DNA of 64,000 bases from Planoprotostelium fungivorum (GCA_003024175.1 MDYQ01000021.1:186001-250000), one strand, 5' to 3'. Positions 32,301 through 44,569 are shown, counted from the first letter of the stretch. The notes: a model not told the origin generated them from the sequence alone. Numbers and translations: made by a program.

Positions 32301-33692
32301 GGAAGGAGAAGGCAGAGAGGGAGAAGCAGGAGAGACAGAGACAAGAGAAGAGCAAAGAGGAGAAGATAGAGAAGAAGAAGGAGGAGATGAAAGAGGTGAA
32401 AAGAGAGATGAGAGATGAGATGAGGAGGAAATTGATGGAGAAATAGGGGGCCAAGAGTTTCTTAGAGACATTGAAGAGATGCTTAACATCCCCTCAGTAC
32501 AAGAAATTCCAAGAGTGTACGGCGAAATTCAGAGACTCGCTGCAGCAGGAGGTCAGTGTGACCACCTCATCTGACATCGCCCAACAAGTGAGTCCACGTG
32601 TGGGATCTTCCTCTGATGACACAGATCCATCAACTGCTGTCTCCACTAGAAGAAGGAGAGAGGATGATGAGACAATACATTGCCTTCGTTCCTGCCAAAT
32701 TCAGATACATCTGTGACAAGGTCTTCTTCCCTCCTCCAGAAGTGGAGGAAGAGGAGACACAAGATATCCCCACAGAAGACATCTCCATCAGCAGAGAGGA
32801 GAGAAGAGAAGAGGAGAGAAGAGAAGAGGAGAGAAGAGAAGAGGGGAGAAGAGAAGAGATGAGAAGAGAAGAAGAGAGAAGAGAAGAGGAGAGAAGAGAA
32901 GAAGAGAAAAGAGAAGAGGAGAGGGGAAAGGAGAGAGGGAAGGAAGACGAGATGGATGAATTTGAAGCCAATCTGGTGAGTGGAGAATAGAAGGAGAAGA
33001 GTGAAGGAGGATAGAGAGAGCATCGGAATAGAGGGAATCCGAAACCATTCCAACCACCGAGAAGAATCCTCCGCGTTGAAGAATCAAAAGAGGAAGAGAA
33101 AGAAGGAAGAGAGGAGAGAGAAAGGAGAGAGAGGGAGAGGAAAGAGACAGAGAAGAAAGAGAGGGAGAAAGAGAGGAAGAGAAAAGAGAGGGAGGAGAGG
33201 AAACAGATCGAGATCATGACACGTAGTGAAGAGTTGAAAGCATCGAGAGAGGTGAGTGAAAGGGAAGGAGGGAGACTGAGAGACGGAAGACATCTACGCC
33301 ACCGAAGACGGAGAAGAAGGAAACGAACGTGATGGAATACGATCTCATCACAGGGAGAGCACACAAGGCAACGAAGAAGCCAAAGTTGAGTGGATCACTG
33401 GGATCATCCACTGAGGTGAGAGGAGAGGGGAGAATGAGAGTGAGAGAGACAGATATCACCACCGAGGCCATTGAAGGGCAGCACCGTCGTGGAGGAAGAG
33501 AAGGAGGAGATTGTAAATACGAGTAGGGGGAAGTGTGCGGTGTGTATGGAGGGCAAGGAGAGCATGCTGGTGGCCAAGTGTGGTCACGTCTGCTGTGAGC
33601 CGTGCTGGGAGACACTCTTAGCCAACCGATTAGAATGTCCCGTCTGCAGGAACATGGTTCGAAGGAAGCAGCTCAGGCCTCTCTATCTTTGA
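29320..33692 (+). CDS. RTEL1: RTEL1-type iron-sulfur DNA helicase with C-terminal RING
   Basis: XPD-family 5'-3' helicase for telomere upkeep, D-loop and G-quadruplex removal in the nucleus. The start ATG (29320-29322) appears to be its own coding exon; a 38-nt intron then leads to [20 protein letters not shown], so the product begins MPKYEIRGV, as animal RTEL1 begins MPK. Walker A is [20 protein letters not shown]; then [34 protein letters not shown] and the Fe-S cluster region, [20 protein letters not shown], the DEAH box ([14 protein letters not shown]), [39 protein letters not shown] and [20 protein letters not shown] (motif VI). After it come long Glu/Lys/Arg-rich linkers, a harmonin-like segment ([20 protein letters not shown]) and a C3HC4 RING ([12 protein letters not shown] to LECPVC). 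The animal protein has the same end domain. Confidence 0.87.
32796..32945. repeat. Homopurine tract (GAGAGAAGAGAAGAG-type) inside RTEL1
   Basis: About 150 bp almost free of pyrimidines on the + strand, read as Glu/Arg-rich linker. A second purine-rich block lies at about 33085-33205. Such tracts can form triplex DNA. Confidence 0.75.
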
Positions 33693-33857
33693 TAAATGAA
33701 TGTCCTATCGATTTCCTTTCTTTATATCTTTCAGTATCATGCAGAATCGTTCTCGATGCAATGATTCCCAGCTTTGTAGAACTTGCTCACAATTTATCTA
33801 ACACAAATCTGTCAAATTGAGAAGAATAGAAACAGCCAGACGATACCTTTCTATCTC

Positions 33858-36800
33858 TAGCCCTCATAAGAAGAGTCGATGATATTCCAACTCATCTTCC
33901 ACAGCTCTTCATCCTCGTAGAGGCCATCCAGCAGCTATCCCTCGTCAGCCTGTGCACACATTCTACAACACACCTTCTCTTCATTCTCCCCTGAAGGCTT
34001 AAATATACCTGACACTGACATGACCAACAGTACACTTCTCATCCATTCTTTGATCTTTTCGCTCTGCAAAGAGTCACTCTCCATCACATGTGATGATCAT
34101 CACCATGTCTCGATTGGATATCTTCATATAGAGAGTGACCATGTGAAGTATCTTCAGCCACAGAGTCTTGAATTGTTCCGGTGTAGATCCCACAACGTCG
34201 TTCAGATTCAAGAGGAAAGTGCGTATGACCATCTGAATGGCCAATCCACGGATCGTCTCGTAATCATCGGTAGCGCTCTCTTCCTTCTTTTTCTCTGCCA
34301 ACTCACTCAAGAGGGGTAGATACACCTGATGATCATGAGAGACGTGAGTGAGAAACGTGTGCACCTTATCGAACAAGGCCATCCATTGGTTGGCTGACAG
34401 TCCTTTCATGGCCTCACCACTCTCCGTCGCATCCAGATAACCTTTTGCCGCAAAGTTTCTGACCTCCATCCTTGGATCTTTGAAGAGAGCCAAGAAGGTC
34501 TTCATAACAGGGGCATACATTCCATCGTACACTGTCATCCTTCAGCCTCTCTCCTCCTTCATCTCCTCACCTTGATTGGGTGCCGCCTGTGTGATGGGAA
34601 TGATTCTCATCAAGTGGATCAGCAATCGAACAGATTCTAAGGCCAACTTGACATCCAAATTTGTGATGAGATATCCGGTGATGGTCTGAAGGCAGATGGT
34701 GAAATTATCCAAAGTGATTCCCGTCTCGTTCTTCGCTGATCTCGTAATACCACTCTCCTGTTCACATCAGTGATGATATCTCATAGGATATCTCACTTCG
34801 GTGAGAGGCATACCATTCGAGAGAATGCAGGAGATGGTCTGGAGGCGTAGGCTCAAAGAATTGGGACTTACGTCTTGTCTGTACTGTAGGGCTTGGAACA
34901 CTTTCATCCAAGCGGCTTGGGATCTAGAAGGATTGATGTCATTCATCTACACCGATGTAGATAGACACCTGATGTATTTGATGTTGTGGTTGACAAGTTG
35001 TAGAACCCCGTAAGCACATTTGTCTTGCAGTTGTACGGTCAGATTGGATGTCACCCGAGATATCGTATCTAGACATCTCAATATCTGAAGGGGTATGCTC
35101 TCCTCTGCTGACAATAATTTGTCGCACACGATCATAAAATTCGAAATCGCTCTCTCTTGTACCTGGATTTAGGGTTTAATTGAACCCAATCTTCAATTTC
35201 TCACCACTCCGCTGCTCTCTTCGATGAATTTGTCAAAGTGATTGTAGACCAAGAACCACAGGTACACTACTCGGTTGTAATTGGCCACGACGACATTATT
35301 CATGACATCCAACAGGAACATCATCTTCTTTGTGTCCTCTCTTTGCTTCTGCATCTCTCCGATGATTGATTGAATCAAGTACGTCAGTGATGACGCCTCG
35401 ATCAATCTATACTCCATCAATCATCCATCTACGTCGTTGTAGATGTACAATAAGATGAACTCACTCGGCGTTCTCCAATAAGCTTCGGAAGGAATGAGAG
35501 AGCAATATATCTCTGGCTTTACTCTCGGCCTTCAACTCATCCGCAATGACTGTTTCATCGGTCATCCTACAACGATATATCTGTATGACACACCTAATTG
35601 GCTTCCAGATCCCGTCAACCAAGTGAAGACGTTGCTCAGCCTCGATTTACGTAAACCACGTGCCTCATCTCTATTCGTATCTGTGAAGAATCAACCTGAC
35701 GATGCAAGAGAGAATGGACGATCACCTCCGTTGGTATCTTGTGTTGATCTGAAGAAATCAGAGACATTCTGTTGCTCTAATCCTAAATCCAGATTGTACA
35801 CCGAGTAGGCACAGTCCAATATCTGTACATCTTCAACGAGATGATATGAAGTAGAGGTTCATCACGTTCTTCCATCCCTCACGGAGATTTGAACCGTAAT
35901 TCGATACGATGGAGAAGAGAAGTTGTAGTGCCCTGTGTGCCTTTTCGTTGTTTCCAAATGCAGCCAACTGAGATGATTCCAGATAAGGAATTCCGGAGAA
36001 TTTACTGACAGATATCTATTCGAACGATAAATCGATTGTAAGACGAGGAGATGACTCACCACAATGTTATCAAACACTTTGTTGACTCCCAGTCTGGCAG
36101 CTATGGAAGCGCACAATTCTAAACCTTCCATGATCTGTCTCTCTATGGCCTCATCGTGAACGGTATCCAACACCACCTGTACACATCAGCTAAACCCTCG
36201 AGTGAGGAGAATCGGATGAAATCTCACGGAAAATGCGGAGACGATGGGACCCCACACGGCAGAGAAGATGTCCTTGTTGCACGCAGATGCGATGGCCCGA
36301 CACTTTTCCTCCGAATGGATGTTGGACAGATCGATGAAACCATATCCCTTCGATTTCCTCAATATCGACTGCCACAATTGTTCTGTCGTCATCAGACCTA
36401 CGCTACGTCCCTCCTTCACCTTGTATCACGTCCCGTGTGTTCTCCTCGGTGATCTTGAGTTCGTTCTGCTTGACTGAATAGTACAGATTCTCCAGTAGAT
36501 CGATTGGAATGTCTTGGGTCTCTTTCGATTCCCTCGCCCTCCTCACGAAATCTTCCAGACTCATCTTGTTCTGTACATGGTCACTCCCAGACAAATACCC
36601 ACATCGACACACCTTGACTTGATGATTGTGCAGATCTACGTTGAGCATGACGATCATGTAACAGATGACGTAGACAGCATCGGAGCTGGTGAAGGGAAAC
36701 TGAAACTCTTCCGTCGCTCTCTCTCGATGGTATCGGAAGTAGATCTCTCCGAAATTTTCCAAGATCCTTCCGATGATGTTGGCATCCCCCACGGCCCTTC

Positions 36801-39220
36801 TTCTCTTCAGTACATCGATGATCATGTCATGACATCGTGTGGGATGTCATTTACGTTCTATGAGTCACTCTCACCTGAAACTACCCATGAGAGATCTGAG
36901 AGTGGAATCGAGAGGGGAATGTTTGTCTTCGGCATTATCTTGTACCACATCGAAGATGAATGCCCTCAGTGTGTTCACGTGGAATTCACTTCTCTCAGAG
37001 AAGAATCGACCGATCTGTTCTTTCGATAGACCTGGTGTGTATCGGAACAATTGGGCCACCCCTTCCGGTGTCATGGGAACAGGTATCAATCCATATTCTG
37101 TGGATGGTCATTCTACAACCAGCCGTGTTGGATTTGTATTCACCTTGGAATAGTGAGAGACAGTCACGGAGCTTAGCTCGATTGAAGTGGTGGATGCTCT
37201 GAGTGCATCTCTCCTTCACGGTCCTCATCTGTCGGAATATCTCCGGTGGTGTCTCACTCTACTCATCGATCAGATCAAATCCATCGATGAGGTGATGCAC
37301 ACGATGTGAATGAATACGTACCGATAGTTGATACCGTAACAAGGAGTAAGGAGGTGGAATATTCGGTGGAGTATCCGAATTCCCATTCGAGGATGAAAGC
37401 TCGTTGATCGGTCCAGGTAGTGCGAAGGCGATGGAGTGCAACATGGTCTGCAGTCCTGGAGCAGTTCATCGATGTATCGATCTTCTCATCAGCTCACCCG
37501 TCAGAGCCAATCGATGATTGTTGTTGAGTGCTCCTGATACGGGGAAAGAATTCTTGTAGAGGTACTTGCAGATGATATCGAACAGATTGGCCGAGGTCAA
37601 CTCGCAATCGTAATTGATGTACAGTTCAGTGACAAAGGTGGGCTCTGCACAGAATTCGATGAGGATCTGCAACGCTACCTCTTGCTGTACCTTCTCAGCC
37701 GTGATGTGTCGTGCGACATCTCACCTTAGGTCTGGTGTATGATTCGTCTCTGGGTGGGATGTGAGGCGAAGTTGGATGAGAAGAAGGATCCAAGATGCTG
37801 GTCAGGAGAGTGCTGAAGAAGATCTGCATCTGTGACTTGAGGTGTTTCTTCATGCACAGATAAAGATTGAAGAAGAGACGGAGGACTCTGGTGAATACAA
37901 CGAGATTGGATGACCTCATGCCCTGCTGTGGGTGAGATGATAGGTGGATGATGCGATCACTCACCTGAAGCAGACTCTTGGACAGACGATCCTTGATGGT
38001 GTCCAGAATGATGGTGGGAAATTCATCGGAAACACCGGTGAAGCGTAAGATCAAGGTGTTCGTGATGGACAACCCCAACAGTTGTAGATGCTCGATCTGG
38101 CTCCCAGAGAATGTTTCACTTTCGGTTCCCTCACCCAGCAGGTACGTTCCCTGTATCATGAAATTCAGATGAAATGTCACAATGTACACCCACCTCGATC
38201 ATAGAGGATAGATTTCTCAACATCTGTGTGGCTGTAGCCACATGGCTTGTATCTGATGGTGGTAATGGTGTTCGGTTCTAATTCCGTTCATTCTCCTTCA
38301 TCGAAATGCAATTCATTCGATCGAAATGGTTTGATCGTCTCACCTCAGAGAATCTCTGCGGATACTGAATGGCAGGCTCTAAGGGTAGAGTGGTGAATTC
38401 GTCACAGCTGACCGACAACATCCTCTTCTCTCTTTCAGTGTCACCTCTTCTATCCTCTCACCTTCTGATCTCCCCCCGCGTGACCGATCGAATGAGTTGC
38501 CACCGTGTGAGCTCTCATGCTGCGATGGAAGATGGTCTCGATCATGAGAGATAGGACCCTCTCTGATACGTCCTGAAAGACGTCTGACCGTTGTGTTTGG
38601 ACGGACATCTCTCCACACTTTCTGGTCGTCTTCATGATCAGATCGTGTCTGACCAATGCACCCGCGGGAGTCTGCAGACACCCCAAGAGAACCCTCAGGA
38701 CGTTGATCTCGACCACTTCTTCGTTGTAGATGGGCTCGTTTTCTGGTCTCTCGATGGACAGCAACACCTCTAACAGATAGTTGATACCCTCTGCATCCGA
38801 TGCATCTAAGAGGATGAGTTTGTGTGTTGATGATGACGCGAGATTTACCTACGAAGCCTTCCCTAACGAGTTTATAGATGGCTCCTAATGTCACATTTCG
38901 AAGATACCAACTGCTCTTCCTGGAGGAGACGATGAACAGAAACGGTTCGAAGAGGTCTTTTCCTTGTATTTTGATCCCTGTCGCATGCGATTCAACGATC
39001 ATCGATTTGCGACTCTTTCGCGATGAAGCTCACCATGATTCAGTTGACAATCGTGACTCAACTGTTGCAATTTCTGCAGTGGTTTTCTCCATCTTCCACC
39101 TTTCCTCAATGCATTCTCCACGTTCTGAATCTCCGCGTGCAGCAGACTGTTTTTGACGCGATCCTTGAGAGATGGAACACCTCGTGTGCTCCAGGTGACA
39201 TCACGCCCACCGTTGATCAT
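33858..39220 (-). CDS. GBF1/GNOM-type Arf guanine-nucleotide exchange factor
   Basis: A 5.3-kb multi-exon gene. The N-terminal DCB-like part reads LLHAEIQNVENALRKGGRWR, then LFEPFLFIVSSRKSSWYLRN, then VVEINVLRVLLGCLQTPAGA and GEMSVQTQRSDVFQDVSERV. The Sec7 domain follows: GVAQLFRYTPGLSKEQIGRF, HVNTLRAFIFDVVQDNAEDK, ILENFGEIYFRYHRERATEE, FTSSDAVYVICYMIVMLNVD and LHNHQVK. C-terminal HDS-type helices end in WMALFDKVHTFLTHVS, QFKTLWLKILHMVTLYMKIS and LWKMSWNIIDSSYEG. In this family the Sec7 domain loads Arf1 with GTP at the ER-Golgi boundary to recruit COPI. One point to check is the catalytic-finger Glu, which lies in the exon before the FTSSDA block and which I could not place with certainty. 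The start at 39220 is the last ATG before the DCB helix; upstream Met residues exist. Confidence 0.83.
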
Positions 39221-39390
39221 CCCCCCACCGTTGATGAGATGGCAGGCGGTTTCGGGGGTGTTGTAGATTCTCAAAATTTCGACGTTGCGCCATAGATAGA
39301 GCTCAAGCTGGGAGGTAGATGTGAACCACTCTCTGAAGGGGAGACGATAGGGAAGGTGATAGATGAACACGGTGCTGGGCCTTGTTCACA

Positions 39391-39430
39391 ATTTGAAAAA
39401 TTACGATGAAATCCCGATGATTTTTCAAAT
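39391..39430. repeat. Perfect 11-bp inverted repeat upstream of DnaJ
   Basis: ATTTGAAAAAT at 39391-39401 and its complement at 39420-39430, 18 nt apart. It is AT-rich and lies in the GBF1/DnaJ divergent promoter; GAA/TTC blocks give it a loose heat-shock-element look, which I do not press. Confidence 0.45.
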
Positions 39431-39473
39431 TTCAATATCCCGTAGAACCGAGAGAGAATTCGTAAAACAGGAT

Positions 39474-39481
39474 TGACGTCA
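39474..39481. promoter_or_regulatory. CRE palindrome TGACGTCA ahead of the DnaJ gene
   Basis: A full TGACGTCA octamer 74 bp before the DnaJ start codon. This is the consensus for CREB/ATF-type bZIP factors. Location favours a promoter site, but an 8-bp match can be chance. Confidence 0.35.
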
Positions 39482-39554
39482 CTTGTAAGCAGCAGCAAAC
39501 AGAACAGACGCATCATCAACAGCAACAACACAGTACATTGTATAGAATATTATC

Positions 39555-40838
39555 ATGGGAAAAGATTACTATGGCATCCTTGGTGTGTCGAAGACAGCCA
39601 CGGAAGACGAAATCAAGAAGGCATACAAGAAGTTAGCACTCAAGTGGCATCCCGATCGAAACATCAATAACAAAACACAAGCTGAAGAGAAGTTCAAAGA
39701 GGTAAAGGCACCATCCAGGCGGTTCTCGACTCTGATTACTATTTAGGTCGCCGAAGCTTATGAAGTGCTGATAGACAAACAAAAGAGAGAGATCTATGAC
39801 GTCTATGGAGAAGAAGGACTGAAGGGAGGTGCACCTCCACCAGGAGCAGACGGTGGTATGGGTGGTATGGGTGGTGGTGGTGGTTTTGGTGGCATGCCAG
39901 GAGGTGAGTGACCTGCCCTTTCTCTAACCAGTGAGACTTACGTATACCAATAGGTTTCTCATTCCGCACGAGTGGTGGACCGGGAGGCTTCAATCCATCG
40001 AGTGCAGACGACATCTTCCAGAGCTTCTTCGCTTCTATGGGAGGCATGGGTGGTATGGGAGGAATGGGAGGAAAGAGAAGAGGTGGATCCAGAATGGGTG
40101 GAATGGGAGGTATGGGAGGACCTATGGGAAGCATGTTCGGTGGTGGTTTTGGAGGTGAGCTCATTCGTAGATGACACGGATGGCTGATGAACAATGCAGA
40201 TGACGACGATGACATGTCCTCATACGGAGGTGGTAGACCGAGAAAGGCGGAAGCCATTGTGAGAGATTTGAACTGCAGTTTGGAGGACTTGTACAGTGGA
40301 ACGACGAAAAAGATGAAGATCACAAAGACACTCACCGATGCTTCCGGAAAGTCGATGCCGGCGGACAAGATCTTACAGATCAACGTCGTCAAAGGCTGGA
40401 AAGAAGGAACCAAGATCACCTTCGCCAACGAGGGAGATGAGAAGCCAGGTGAGATCATCACAGTCACATCCATCTTCATCATCATCTTTTGACAATCTTA
40501 TAGGACAAGAACCAGCCGACATCGTCTTCGTCGTAAAAGAGAAACCACACGATCGATTCAAGAGGAAAGGCAACGACCTCCTCTACACCGCCAAAGTCTC
40601 TCTCAAGCAGGCCCTCACCGGTGCCAACCTCGAAGTGACCTCCCTCGATGGAAGGAAGATCCGAATCAACCCAGACGGAGTCATCCAACCCAACACAAGG
40701 CACACGATCAGAGGAGAAGGAATGCCGATCACGAAACAATTGGGCAGCAAGGGTGACCTCATCGTCACCTTTGACATCACTTTCCCCACTCGCCTCACGC
40801 CCGAACAAAAGTCGGCCATTCAAAACGTCCTTCCATAA
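39555..40838 (+). CDS. Class II DnaJ/HSP40 co-chaperone
   Basis: DNAJB-type protein of about 340 residues in five exons. The J domain (residues 1-70) starts [20 protein letters not shown] and holds the HPD tripeptide ([11 protein letters not shown]), which triggers Hsp70 ATPase. A Gly/Met-rich linker follows ([30 protein letters not shown]), then two C-terminal substrate-binding barrels: [60 protein letters not shown] and [20 protein letters not shown], ending [15 protein letters not shown]. No Cys-rich zinc region, which separates it from class I DnaJ. Likely cytosolic or nuclear, helping Hsp70 fold and disaggregate proteins. The stop (CCATAAAT) lies 11 bp from the stop of the convergent Obg gene. 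Confidence 0.93.
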
Positions 40839-40849
40839 ATTGGAGAGTT

Positions 40850-42574
40850 TCATTCTTTCGGTGGATTGTCTACGGTCGTCTCTCTCGTTCCTTCGATGAG
40901 GCGTCTGATCGATTCTTTGAGTCCTTCAACACCTTCTCCCTCTTTTGCCACGAGGGGAACGATCTCTCTCGGAACGTACTCTTCTTCCATCGCCATCTGT
41001 CTCGTGTTACGTCTATCACTTGGTTTGTCATCTCACTCTCTTCTTCAGTTTTTCTAAATTCTCTTGTGACTTTGGTAGATCCATCTTGTTTGCCACCAAT
41101 ATGAACGGTCGTTGCATCAGTGAAGCGTTGTAGACCCTCAATTCCTCTCTCAAGATCTGTCTCTCATGTATCGATTCTTCTTTGTGTGGGACGCACCTGG
41201 AAAGTGGTCCATGGATCAGGCTGGTTCTCCAGGGGTGACATGTCTAACACGTAACACAAGGCTTTCGTGCGTTCGATGTGTCTCAAAAATTCGTGCCCCA
41301 ACCCAACGTTCTCCGATGCTCCTGTGGAGAGTCAGATGTCTCGACTGCGTCTACAACGCTCACCTTCCAGTAGACCGGGCAGATCTGCGACGGTCGTCTA
41401 AAGACAGCGATCAGAAGCTATGATGTACGGAGCACTCACCCTTGTGAAATCTTTCAATTCAACGACACCAACGTATGGATTGATCGTTGTGAAGGGAAAC
41501 GAAGCGATGCGAGGTTTTGCATTAGAAACAACGGCCAAGAGGGAAGATTTTCCTGCATTGGGGAAGCCCACGAGACCGATATCGGCTGTGATGATGAGAA
41601 GGGAAGAGAGAGTGAAACTCACCGATGGTCTTCAGTTCGAGGTACAACCATCTCCTCTCTCCTTGTCCTCCCTCTTCAGAATTTCTGGGTGATCTGATGG
41701 TGTCACGATCAGACGATCACGTGTGGCATCACCTGTTGGCACCGGTGGCAAAATGTCTGTTGCCTCTACCTCCTCCACCTCCCTTGGCTACCACAATGCT
41801 GGACCCTTCCTCGTCCAGATCTGCCAGTATCTTACCGATCTACATCATCTCCATCAGATCTACCGTATCTCCTGCCTTCACCTTTCTAGCTGGTTTGATG
41901 TAATGATAGACCAGTGTGCCGGGGGGTACTCTGATCAGCTTATCATCTCCCTTCTTTCCACTCTTTCCTCTCATTCCTCCAGATTCCTTTCTATGTCAGA
42001 TGGATTTCATTAGAGACTCACCCCGGGTAAAGCTTGGTGGCTTGGTCCAATTCGGTTGAGCTGCGCGTTGTCGGTTGCCATGATGATGACATCTCCTCCT
42101 CTTCCTCCGTCTCCTCCTGTGGGTGGACCTGAAGACGATCACATCTCATGATATGCAGGTGTGATGGAAGAACCTTCTGCCTTGTGTTTCTCTCGATCGA
42201 AAGCGCGGGAACCTGAGCCTCCTGTTCCGGCTTGCACCTGGATCTTGAGTCGATCGACGTAACGGATCCTCTGATCGTGATTCAGTGAGGTGATCGCATT
42301 CGAATTGTTCGTCTACTACCTGTTCTTGGGCAAGCTCTCCCAAATATTTTGGTGCCTTCGGTCCTGTTTTTTGGGCGTAAGCTTCCTGATGATGTTCAGG
42401 TGATAGATGAGGTGGATTAGATCTCACTAACTCGCTGTATGTCATCAATGAGAGATTCGGTACTTTGGGTTTAGGTCTTCTACTGGCGATTTGCCTGTTG
42501 AATGTACATGATGATATATTGAGAGTGTGTGATGTTCTGGTTTGCAGGAGAGAGTGACCACGAAGCATCAACAT
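40850..42574 (-). CDS. Mitochondrial Obg-family GTPase
   Basis: Start at 42574 with a presequence-like opening ([20 protein letters not shown], few acidic residues). An Obg-fold N-domain follows: [20 protein letters not shown], then [20 protein letters not shown] and [17 protein letters not shown], with the Gly-rich signature of Obg. The G domain has a clear G1 ([20 protein letters not shown]) and the switch I stretch ([20 protein letters not shown]). The C-terminus reads [20 protein letters not shown] followed by [10 protein letters not shown]. Obg GTPases assist late assembly of the large ribosomal subunit; with this leader the site is probably the mitochondrion, as for MTG2/GTPBP5. About seven short introns. 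It diverges from the ZNG1-like gene over 103 bp holding a CACAT run. Confidence 0.85.
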
Positions 42575-42592
42575 CGCATCCGTTTTTTGAGA

Positions 42593-42612
42593 TCACATCA
42601 CATCACATCATC
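42593..42612. promoter_or_regulatory. (CACAT)n run between divergent Obg and ZNG1 genes
   Basis: TCACATCACATCACATCATC in a 103-bp divergent promoter. The same pentamer array is seen between GTF3C6 and RTEL1, so it may be a shared promoter element. Confidence 0.4.
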
Positions 42613-42677
42613 ACCCTCTCCGTTGTAGTCCCGAAAACTTCAGAAGCGCCGCACGTGATCGACTCCCAACACACATC

Positions 42678-44396
42678 ATGAGCGACATAGCGGCAACTGC
42701 GACGATAGAGAGACGACCAGTCACCATCTTGACTGGATTTTTGGGCTCAGGAAAGACAACTCTATTGGGAAGAATCTTGAGGGACGAGTCACACGGCCTT
42801 CGCATCGCTGTCATCGAGAATGAGGTGACGACATCGGAGGTGATGGTAATTGAACGTCGTCAGTTTGCACAACCCATTGGTTTAGACAATGAATTGAAAC
42901 CATCTCAACACGAACACGGTCACTCTCACGATAAGGCTTCTGGAAGAGCAGCGTGTGTTGCTGAGATCACAGAGACTACCAATGGATGTCTATGTTGTGC
43001 CGGAAAGTATGACATCTCTGATCCCATGTCATTCGACTCACGCTGATGCAGGGGCGATTTTGTGAATCTATTACACACCCTCTCAGAGAACATCCAACGA
43101 TTCGATTACGTCATCATCGAGACGACAGGTGGACTTTCGATGGTAGAGAAGAGGAATGAAAGAGAGCAGGAATGGCCGACCCTGGTTTCGCTTCTGTCTT
43201 CTTGGGTGATCCCATCATCAAGAAGAACTTCTATCTCGATTCCATCATCACAGTCGTCGATGCCAGAAATGCACCCTCTCACCTTGATGAGCCGAGAAAC
43301 AGAACGGATGATGCTGTGAGTGTGCTGAGAGGAAGAGAGAATGATTGAAACAGGGATTCATCATATTGAATGAGACTGTGGAACAGATTGCATATGCAGA
43401 TAAGATTCTGCTAAATAAGGTGAGATCTCTTGTCAGCGGGTAGCAATGTATTGACATGAAATAAGATCGATTTAGTCGAGGGGCAGAAGATTGCAGGTGA
43501 TGATGAACGAGCCATTTATAGATTGTGACGAGAGACAGATCTGGAGAAGAAGATATCACTGATCAACCCTGTAGCCTCCGTTCACCGTACTCAATTTTCG
43601 AACGTAGACATCAAGTGAGATGATGAATTGAATCACGTGTTGATTCGAGATAGATCGATATTGAACGTCAAATTGTTCGATGTGAAACAGCTGATGAACA
43701 GAGACGATGGTTTCCTCACGTTCCGCCCCAATCGAAAGCACGACGGTGAGAAGGAAGAGGGGAGAGAAGAATGACATCCACAGACGACATCGTATCTCTC
43801 ACCATGGTTGCAGTGGAGGGTGTTGATGCCAATTCGGTGGAAAAATGGTACAAGGAATGGAGGAACGACAAGTCCATTCAGCTGTACAGAACCAAGTTTT
43901 TAGTCCGAACAAAAGAGAAGCAAAAGTGAGAGTGATATAATCCACAAGCCTCTGAAAGTTCTGACAGGTGGGTCTTACAAGGAGTAGCACAACAGATGGA
44001 GAGTTACTACCACGGTCCGTGGGACAGTGACAGTATCGAGAGTAAATTCATCTTCATCGGAAAAGGCCTCGATGTAGAAGCCATCGCCACGTCTTTCTAC
44101 CAGGTGATGCTCCACGAGATCCACGTAATGAAATCGAATGACAGGCGGTGGGTGTGGAGATCTCATACATGCCCCTGGCTGGAATCACAGAGGACGACGG
44201 GTTTAACAGTCTCATCCGTCTATTCGGAATACTCTTCATCCTCTATGCCATCGTCAACCCACAGAAGTCGTGGGACCTTGCCACTTCTCCTTATTTCATC
44301 GCTCTCGTCTCCCTGTGTGTCGTCCTTCGATACTTTTACACAAAGTACAACGACCCGAGCGCGAAGGACAAGATATTACAATCGAAATCCCATTAA
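42678..44396 (+). CDS. ZNG1/CobW G3E GTPase metallochaperone with C-terminal membrane segment
   Basis: Start at 42678 (MSDIAATATIERRPVTILTG). Walker A is GFLGSGKTTLLGRIL; an early VIENE is followed by a His-rich insert (HEHGHSHDK) and the metal-binding NGCLCC motif. Then FDYVIIETTGG, PGFASVFLGDPIIKKNFYLD, IITVVDARNAPSHLDEP, VEQIAYADKILLNKIDLVE, LINPVASVHRTQFSNVDIK and the CobW C-domain (DDIVSLTMVAVEGVDANSVE, RWVLQGVAQQMESYYHGPWD, SKFIFIGKGLDVEAIATSFY). The family moves zinc or cobalt to client enzymes such as methionine aminopeptidase. Unusually, after FYQ a 41-nt intron joins in frame to a segment with two hydrophobic helices (SLIRLFGILFILYAIV and SPYFIALVSLCVVLRYFY), so this copy may be membrane-bound. 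The stop overlaps ATTAAA. Confidence 0.83.
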
Positions 44397-44569
44397 AATG
44401 AAGACGGTAGAACATATGACATTGTCAATTGATTCGGTTTTTCCGGTTGGTAGTCAAATGGTGCATTGAGAATGGATCACTTCTCTCCCGACTGCTGGAA
44501 TATGCACGACAAAAAGATTAGTGATCCAAATGCATGGACACCAACCAAATCACATGTACAAGAAATGTA

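Noticed and set aside
32064-33364. Long minus-strand Ser/Leu-rich frames opposite RTEL1
   Set aside because: They are the complement of the purine-rich E/K/R linker, which lacks minus-strand stop triplets; not genes.
42146-44396. Possible functional pairing of the divergent Obg and ZNG1 genes
   Set aside because: Different pathways and compartments; close divergent spacing is general in this genome and is no evidence by itself.
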